From positions 186,001 to 250,000 of the forward strand of contig CAWIAN010000009.1 in assembly GCA_963834135.1 (NCBI GenBank): a stretch of 64,000 bases of DNA, written 5' to 3'. The stretch comes from Bog-257 sp963834135 (GTDB lineage Bacteria > Acidobacteriota > Terriglobia > Terriglobales > Acidobacteriaceae). Both the position numbers and the translations under genes were made by a program. This document shows, piece by piece, positions 59,703-64,000 of the stretch. How positions within the stretch are numbered: position 1 is the first letter of the stretch; the number at the start of each line of letters is the position of its first letter. The notes below the pieces were generated by a model. That model saw nothing but the letters and a program-made list of their open reading frames with translations, searched no databases and had not been told where the DNA came from.

Positions 59703-62225
59703 ATGGCTCGTAGCACCATCCTGGACTACCTCGACAATTTTCGCCGCCATGCTCGCCAGACCGCCTACGTCCACCGCCGCGGATATCGGACGCAGCGCTG
59801 GAGCTACGGCGACGTGTTGAGCACCGCCTACCGATTCGCGCGTGAACTGGAGTCGCGCGAGATCGGTAAAAGCGACAAGGTCCTTATCTGGGGTGAGAAT
59901 TGCGCCGAGTGGATCGCCGCATTCTTCGGATGCCTGCTGCGCGGCGCGATCGTCGTTCCGATCGATAAAATTGCCGCACCCGACTTCGCGCAACGAATCG
60001 CCGGGCAGGTTGATGCCAGGCTATGCGTAGGCTCGCCGCACAACGAGGTCACCGGCGTTCCCTCTCTTCACCTCGAAACCCTTCGCGACGATCTCGCCGG
60101 ACGTTCCGATGCTCCAGTCACACTGCCTCCGCTCACGCGCGATGACATCGTGCAGATCGTCTTCACCTCGGGCACGACGGCTGAGCCGCGCGGCGTCGTC
60201 ATTTCGCATGGCAACATCCTCGCCAACCTCGAGCCGCTTGAGCGCGAGATTGGCAACTACCTCAAGTATGAGCGCCCGTTTCATCCGCTGCGCTTCCTGA
60301 ATTTGCTGCCGCTCAGCCACGTCTTCGGACAGTTTCTCGGCATCTTTCTGCCGCAACTGCTGGCCGCGACCGTCATCTTTCAGGACACGCTGAATCCGTC
60401 CGAGGTGATGCAGATCATCAAGAAGGAGCGCGTGTCAGTCGTCGTCGCTGTCCCGCGGCTGATGCAGTCGCTGAAAGACAAGATCGAACGCGACTTCGAA
60501 GCCGAGGGCAAACTCGAGTGGTTCCGGCGACAGCTAGCGGCAGCGAAAGATCAGCACTTCGTAAAACGCTGGTGGCGCTTCCGCGGGATCCACAACCGCT
60601 TCGGCTGGAAGTTCTGGGCCTTCATCTCCGGTGGGGCCGCGCTCGACGCCGAGACGGAAGAATTCTGGGGCCGCCTCAGCTTCGTTGTCATTCAGGGCTA
60701 CGGACTGACCGAGACCACTTCTCTCATCTCCCTGAACCATCCCTTCCGCACTGGCAAACGTTCGATCGGAAAGGTACTCGAAGGCCGCGAAATGAAGCTC
60801 GACGAGCACGGCGAGATTCTTGTGCGCGGCGCAAATGTTGCCGCCGGCTACTGGCAGAGCAAACAGCTGAAACCCGTTCTGAACGAAGAGGGATGGTTCC
60901 ACACCGGCGACATCGGCGAGCTCGATGCCGAGGGCAATCTCTACTTCAAGGGCCGCAAGAAGAACGTCATTGTCACCCGCGAAGGAATGAACGTTTATCC
61001 CGACGACTTGGAAGCCGCGCTGCGCCAGCAGCCTGAGGTGCGCGATTGCGCGGTGGTCGGACTGGACCAGGGCGGCAACGCTGAACCTTGCGCCGTTCTG
61101 ATCTTGCGGAACTCCGCAGACCCACACAATGTGGTACAGCGTGCCAACCAGCGGCTCGCGGAATACCAGCAGATGCGGCGCTGGATGGTTTGGCCCGACG
61201 AAGACTTCCCACGCACGCCGACGCAAAAACCGAAGACTGCCGTCATCCAGGCTGCCGTGCAACAGCACTTCGCTGCGGGCGAAGGCGGCAGCGCTGCATC
61301 GCAAAGCGGTCTAAGCGATTTGATCGCTCGCATCACCGGACGCAACGTCGGCGCGCTAGCTCCCGATGCAAAATTGGAGGGCGATCTCAACCTGAACTCG
61401 ATGGACAGGGTCGAGCTGATGAGCGCCCTCGAAGACCGCTATCAGATCGACCTGAAAGAAGCCAATTTCGCTAATGTCAGCACCGTCGGCGATCTCGAAC
61501 GCCTGCTGCACGAGCCGCAGAAATCGCCCCAGAACGGCTATCGCTATCCGCTCTGGGCGCAGCGCTGGCCCATCACCTGGATTCGCGAATTCATCTATTA
61601 CCTGCTCACTTGGCCGGCGACCATCATCATGGCTCATCCCACGATCGTCGGCAGAGAAAATCTGCGCGGCCTTGATGGGCCATTCCTAGTCAGCTGCAAT
61701 CACGTAACTTACATCGATCTGGGATTCGCTCTGAAAGCCCTGCCGCCCAGGATGCGCCGCAAGCTCGCCGTCGGCATGTGGGGCGAGATGCTGTGGGAGA
61801 TGTGGCGCCCACCACAAAGCTGGAACTGGTTCAAGCGGCTGTCTTACTGGGTGGGATATTACCTAGCTGTGGCACTGTTCAACGTCTTCCCGCTACCACA
61901 ACAGTCGGGGGTGGGAGAGAGCTTCGCCTATGCGGGCGAGTCAGTCGATCGCGGTTACAGCGTCCTGGTTTATCCCGAGGGCCGGCGCACGCCCGACGGT
62001 GGCCCCTCGCCCTTCCGCTCCGGATTGGGCATGCTCGCCGCGCGGCTCAACATCCCGGTGCTCCCGCTTCGCATCGACGGCCTTTACGACATGAAGATGG
62101 CTGGCCGGAAGATCGCGCACGCTGGCGAACTGAAGGTTGTCATCGGTAAGCCCATGTCGTTCCTACCCGGCACACCGCCGGAAGAAATCACGAATCAGGT
62201 GGAAGATGTCACTTGGAAGATGTGA
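59703..62225 (+). CDS. Three-domain fusion: AMP-dependent acyl ligase, acyl carrier protein, PlsC-type acyltransferase
   Basis: The 840-residue protein has three domains. Residues 1 to about 510 form an acyl-CoA/ACP synthetase: IVFTSGTTAEPRGVVISHGN (152-171), QGYGLTETTS (331-340), TGDIGELD (401-408) and the catalytic-Lys region PTQKPKTA (506-513). Residues about 530-605 form an acyl carrier domain with the phosphopantetheine Ser in DLNLNSMDRVEL (Ser566). Residues about 615-840 form an acyltransferase with CNHVTYIDL (NHx4D, 665-673), VYPEGRRTPDG (756-766) and IPVLPLRIDG. The design suggests that a fatty acid is activated, loaded on the built-in carrier and transferred to a lysophospholipid or similar acceptor, as in Aas but with its own ACP. 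The membrane face is not resolved. Confidence 0.92.
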   Translation: MARSTILDYLDNFRRHARQTAYVHRRGYRTQRWSYGDVLSTAYRFARELESREIGKSDKVLIWGENCAEWIAAFFGCLLRGAIVVPIDKIAAPDFAQRIAGQVDARLCVGSPHNEVTGVPSLHLETLRDDLAGRSDAPVTLPPLTRDDIVQIVFTSGTTAEPRGVVISHGNILANLEPLEREIGNYLKYERPFHPLRFLNLLPLSHVFGQFLGIFLPQLLAATVIFQDTLNPSEVMQIIKKERVSVVVAVPRLMQSLKDKIERDFEAEGKLEWFRRQLAAAKDQHFVKRWWRFRGIHNRFGWKFWAFISGGAALDAETEEFWGRLSFVVIQGYGLTETTSLISLNHPFRTGKRSIGKVLEGREMKLDEHGEILVRGANVAAGYWQSKQLKPVLNEEGWFHTGDIGELDAEGNLYFKGRKKNVIVTREGMNVYPDDLEAALRQQPEVRDCAVVGLDQGGNAEPCAVLILRNSADPHNVVQRANQRLAEYQQMRRWMVWPDEDFPRTPTQKPKTAVIQAAVQQHFAAGEGGSAASQSGLSDLIARITGRNVGALAPDAKLEGDLNLNSMDRVELMSALEDRYQIDLKEANFANVSTVGDLERLLHEPQKSPQNGYRYPLWAQRWPITWIREFIYYLLTWPATIIMAHPTIVGRENLRGLDGPFLVSCNHVTYIDLGFALKALPPRMRRKLAVGMWGEMLWEMWRPPQSWNWFKRLSYWVGYYLAVALFNVFPLPQQSGVGESFAYAGESVDRGYSVLVYPEGRRTPDGGPSPFRSGLGMLAARLNIPVLPLRIDGLYDMKMAGRKIAHAGELKVVIGKPMSFLPGTPPEEITNQVEDVTWKM

Positions 62226-62272
62226 GGCGTGAAGACGCTGTTCGCTGTTCGCCAGACTCCTCAACATCTAGC

Positions 62273-62325
62273 GTCATCCTGAGCCCAGCGGCGCTGTCTT
62301 TGCGCCACAAAGTCGAAGGATCCCT
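62273..62325. repeat. Intergenic hairpin repeat, left half
   Basis: It starts GTCATCCTGAGCCCAG and ends GTCGAAGGATCCCT. Stem GGCGC/GCGCC (62290-62294, 62302-62306) encloses the 7-nt loop TGTCTTT. The rest of the spacer up to 62460 shows no gene. Confidence 0.7.
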
Positions 62326-62460
62326 TGTACCATCAACAGCGCACCCGCCGCCATTGCTCGACCCACACTCACAAAGCTTCCGGCACTATCTGTTAACCTA
62401 GTTTTACCCATCAGAACTGCCTAAACTATCCGGAATTACGCAGGGGAACTCAGTACAGCC

Positions 62461-64000
62461 ATGCCTCAGTCCAGACCGCTCACGGACGCGCGCGCCAACA
62501 GCAATCTCCCGTCGGCAATCCGAGGGTATCTTGCGGCCGCCGCCGTCGTGAACCTCATTCTGCTGATGCAGGTGGTGAGCCGCCTTCACCATGTCGCCAC
62601 GCCCATTAACCATGGACTCGCGCGCGTACTAGCGACCGCCCTGGTCGTGAACGTCGCCGGAGCGGCGGCAATCCTCTGGCTGGCATCCGTTCGGCGTTGG
62701 CAGAATGCGTTGCCGCCGATTCTCAAATTCGACCTCGCCATTTCGCTCTTGCCCCTGGTAATGGCGGCGTTGCGCAATGGCGAGAAGGCACGCACCTTTC
62801 ATCTCTTCGCGCTGGTCTACGTGGTCTTCCTGCTTTGCCGCACTGCGGAGCTACTATTCTTCGCCGCTCGCAATTCCGCCTCCACCACCGTTCGTCTGCC
62901 AGTTATCGTCTTCGCGGCGGCATTTATCGTTTACGGCGGAATTGTTCCGTGGCTGTCGCTGGCGAGCTCTCCGCAAGGCGATGAAGCCCACTTTATGATC
63001 CTGACCCACAGCCTGGTCTTCGATCACGATTTCGACGTGGGCGACAACTATGCGAATGGCGATTACAAGGAGGAGTTTCCGCCGCCCTCTCCGGGCGAGA
63101 TGCGCGGCTACCCTTACGCCTCCATCGAGCACGACAACATCTCGTACCTGCCGCATGACCCGCACGTGGTACGGAACTTTCGCGGACAGCTGATGTTGGA
63201 GCACGATCCCGGCTTCCCCATGCTGATTTCTCCGGGATATGCGCTGGATGGGCGCGAGGGTGCGCTGTTCACCATGGCGCTGATCGGTTCGGCCGGAGCC
63301 GCCGCCGTCTGCGAGATCTGCCTGATCCTGGGCGTTGGCGTCTGCTCTGCCCTGCTGACGGTTGTGCTGCTTTGCTTCACCTGCCCTTACTGGGTATTTA
63401 CGCAATCCACGTATGTCGACCTCTGCGCGGCCTCGGGCATTCTCTGGATCGCGCTACAGTTCTTCCGCTACCGGCAACGCGAACGTAAGCGCTACCTGAT
63501 ACTGGCCGGCATCTTGATTGCAGCCTTACCGTGGATGAATATCCGCTGGTGGTCGCTGGGCGGGCCCGCGTTCCTGGTTCTGAGCGCGTGGATCATCCAT
63601 CGGCACCGCGGCGAGTGGACGACCATGCTGACCCGGCTGTGCTGTCTGGCCGTGCCGAACATTATTGGCCTCGGCGCATTCTCGGCGTTAGACAAGCACT
63701 TGTTCAACACGTACAAGCCAAACGCTTCGATGCTCCTGCTGTCGAAGAGCCTGCCGCAATTCGGCCTTCATCCCTTGCGTGGGTTACTGGGCATGCTCTT
63801 CGATCAGTCGTACGGCCTGCTGCCGACGGCTCCGCTATACGTTGCTGTGGCTGCGGGAATGGTTGTGCTTTACCGGCGCGATCGCTGGGCCTCCGCCATG
63901 CTCTTTCTGCCAGTTCTCGGCTATCTGCCATTCATTGCCTTCAGCCGTTACTGGTTTGCCGGCTGGAATCCGCCGGCGCGTTATTTGGTTTCGGCAGTCA
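62461..64000 (+). CDS. Multi-pass GT-C-like membrane protein (3' truncated)
   Basis: The frame opens at the ATG at 62461 and stays open to the window end, giving 513 codons so far. At least eight hydrophobic segments are seen. The first long outside loop contains SSPQGDEAHFMILTHSLVFD, where the acidic pair resembles the catalytic-loop signature of GT-C glycosyltransferases (PMT/ArnT type), and later loops contain SIEHDNISYLPHDPHVV and LEHDPGFPMLISPGYAL. C-terminally ILIAALPWMNIRWWSLGG and similar hydrophobic blocks continue. A role in adding a lipid-linked sugar outside the membrane is inferred, not proven. Confidence 0.8.
   Translation, partial: MPQSRPLTDARANSNLPSAIRGYLAAAAVVNLILLMQVVSRLHHVATPINHGLARVLATALVVNVAGAAAILWLASVRRWQNALPPILKFDLAISLLPLVMAALRNGEKARTFHLFALVYVVFLLCRTAELLFFAARNSASTTVRLPVIVFAAAFIVYGGIVPWLSLASSPQGDEAHFMILTHSLVFDHDFDVGDNYANGDYKEEFPPPSPGEMRGYPYASIEHDNISYLPHDPHVVRNFRGQLMLEHDPGFPMLISPGYALDGREGALFTMALIGSAGAAAVCEICLILGVGVCSALLTVVLLCFTCPYWVFTQSTYVDLCAASGILWIALQFFRYRQRERKRYLILAGILIAALPWMNIRWWSLGGPAFLVLSAWIIHRHRGEWTTMLTRLCCLAVPNIIGLGAFSALDKHLFNTYKPNASMLLLSKSLPQFGLHPLRGLLGMLFDQSYGLLPTAPLYVAVAAGMVVLYRRDRWASAMLFLPVLGYLPFIAFSRYWFAGWNPPARYLVSAV

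Noticed and set aside
1..64000. Prophage, integrative element or defence island
   Set aside because: No integrase, transposase, phage structural gene, restriction system or CRISPR array was seen, and tRNA-Thr is not flanked by a visible direct repeat of its 3' end.

Overview
The window looks like a chromosomal segment of an Acidobacteriota bacterium, most likely class Terriglobia. The reasons are a fairly GC-rich sequence, two secreted proteins of the von Willebrand (VWFA-related) type expanded in that phylum, many long secreted hydrolases, DUF72/DUF885/DUF1697/DUF3303 proteins, and intergenic spaces filled with degenerate short repeats and small hairpin elements. This taxonomic call is inference; no rRNA is present. 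I found no transposase, integrase, prophage or CRISPR array.

Layout. 1-8.7 kb is core: pheS (5' truncated), pheT, a frameshifted methyltransferase, a secreted VWA protein, a zapB-like/zapA pair followed by a probable 6S RNA, lgt and an RluD-type pseudouridine synthase. 8.7-19.2 kb is accessory: a DUF72 gene coupled to a large secreted Fn3-flanked protein, two more VWA proteins (one paired with a MoxR-like AAA ATPase), a large MscS channel and a TPR protein. 19.3-23.3 kb holds a Cys-rich orphan, a thioesterase coupled to a frameshifted S10-like peptidase, a small lipoprotein and a ferredoxin-NADP reductase-like enzyme. 23.4-27.9 kb (minus strand) is the most coherent system: glpP (antiterminator), its own terminator, a promoter, a short leader ending in an intrinsic terminator, then dhaL, dhaK, a class II aldolase and a HAD phosphatase, with another terminator-like hairpin between dhaK and the aldolase. 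This reads as an antitermination-controlled route for a phosphorylated ketose or triose.

28-46.6 kb carries a CocE-type hydrolase, tRNA-Thr(CGT), a MerR-HTH/TPR protein, a second MscS channel, an acyl-CoA dehydrogenase and an Ig-tailed secreted protein each followed by an almost identical terminator, a solitary thiG, cysS, aroF coupled to a YVTN beta-propeller, and several small conserved genes. 47-64 kb carries a pgsA-like gene, an EamA exporter, rdgB, a secreted phosphoesterase next to a Tat-exported multicopper oxidase, an aminotransferase/permease operon, a DUF885 hydrolase, a frameshifted M64 peptidase, an AMP-ligase/ACP/acyltransferase fusion and the start of a GT-C-like membrane protein that runs off the end.

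Two patterns cut across the window. Three genes are broken by a single extra base in a short homopolymer, which may be sequencing error. A small repeat family keeps a hairpin with a 7-nt loop while its stem sequence changes; one copy sits in frame inside pheT.
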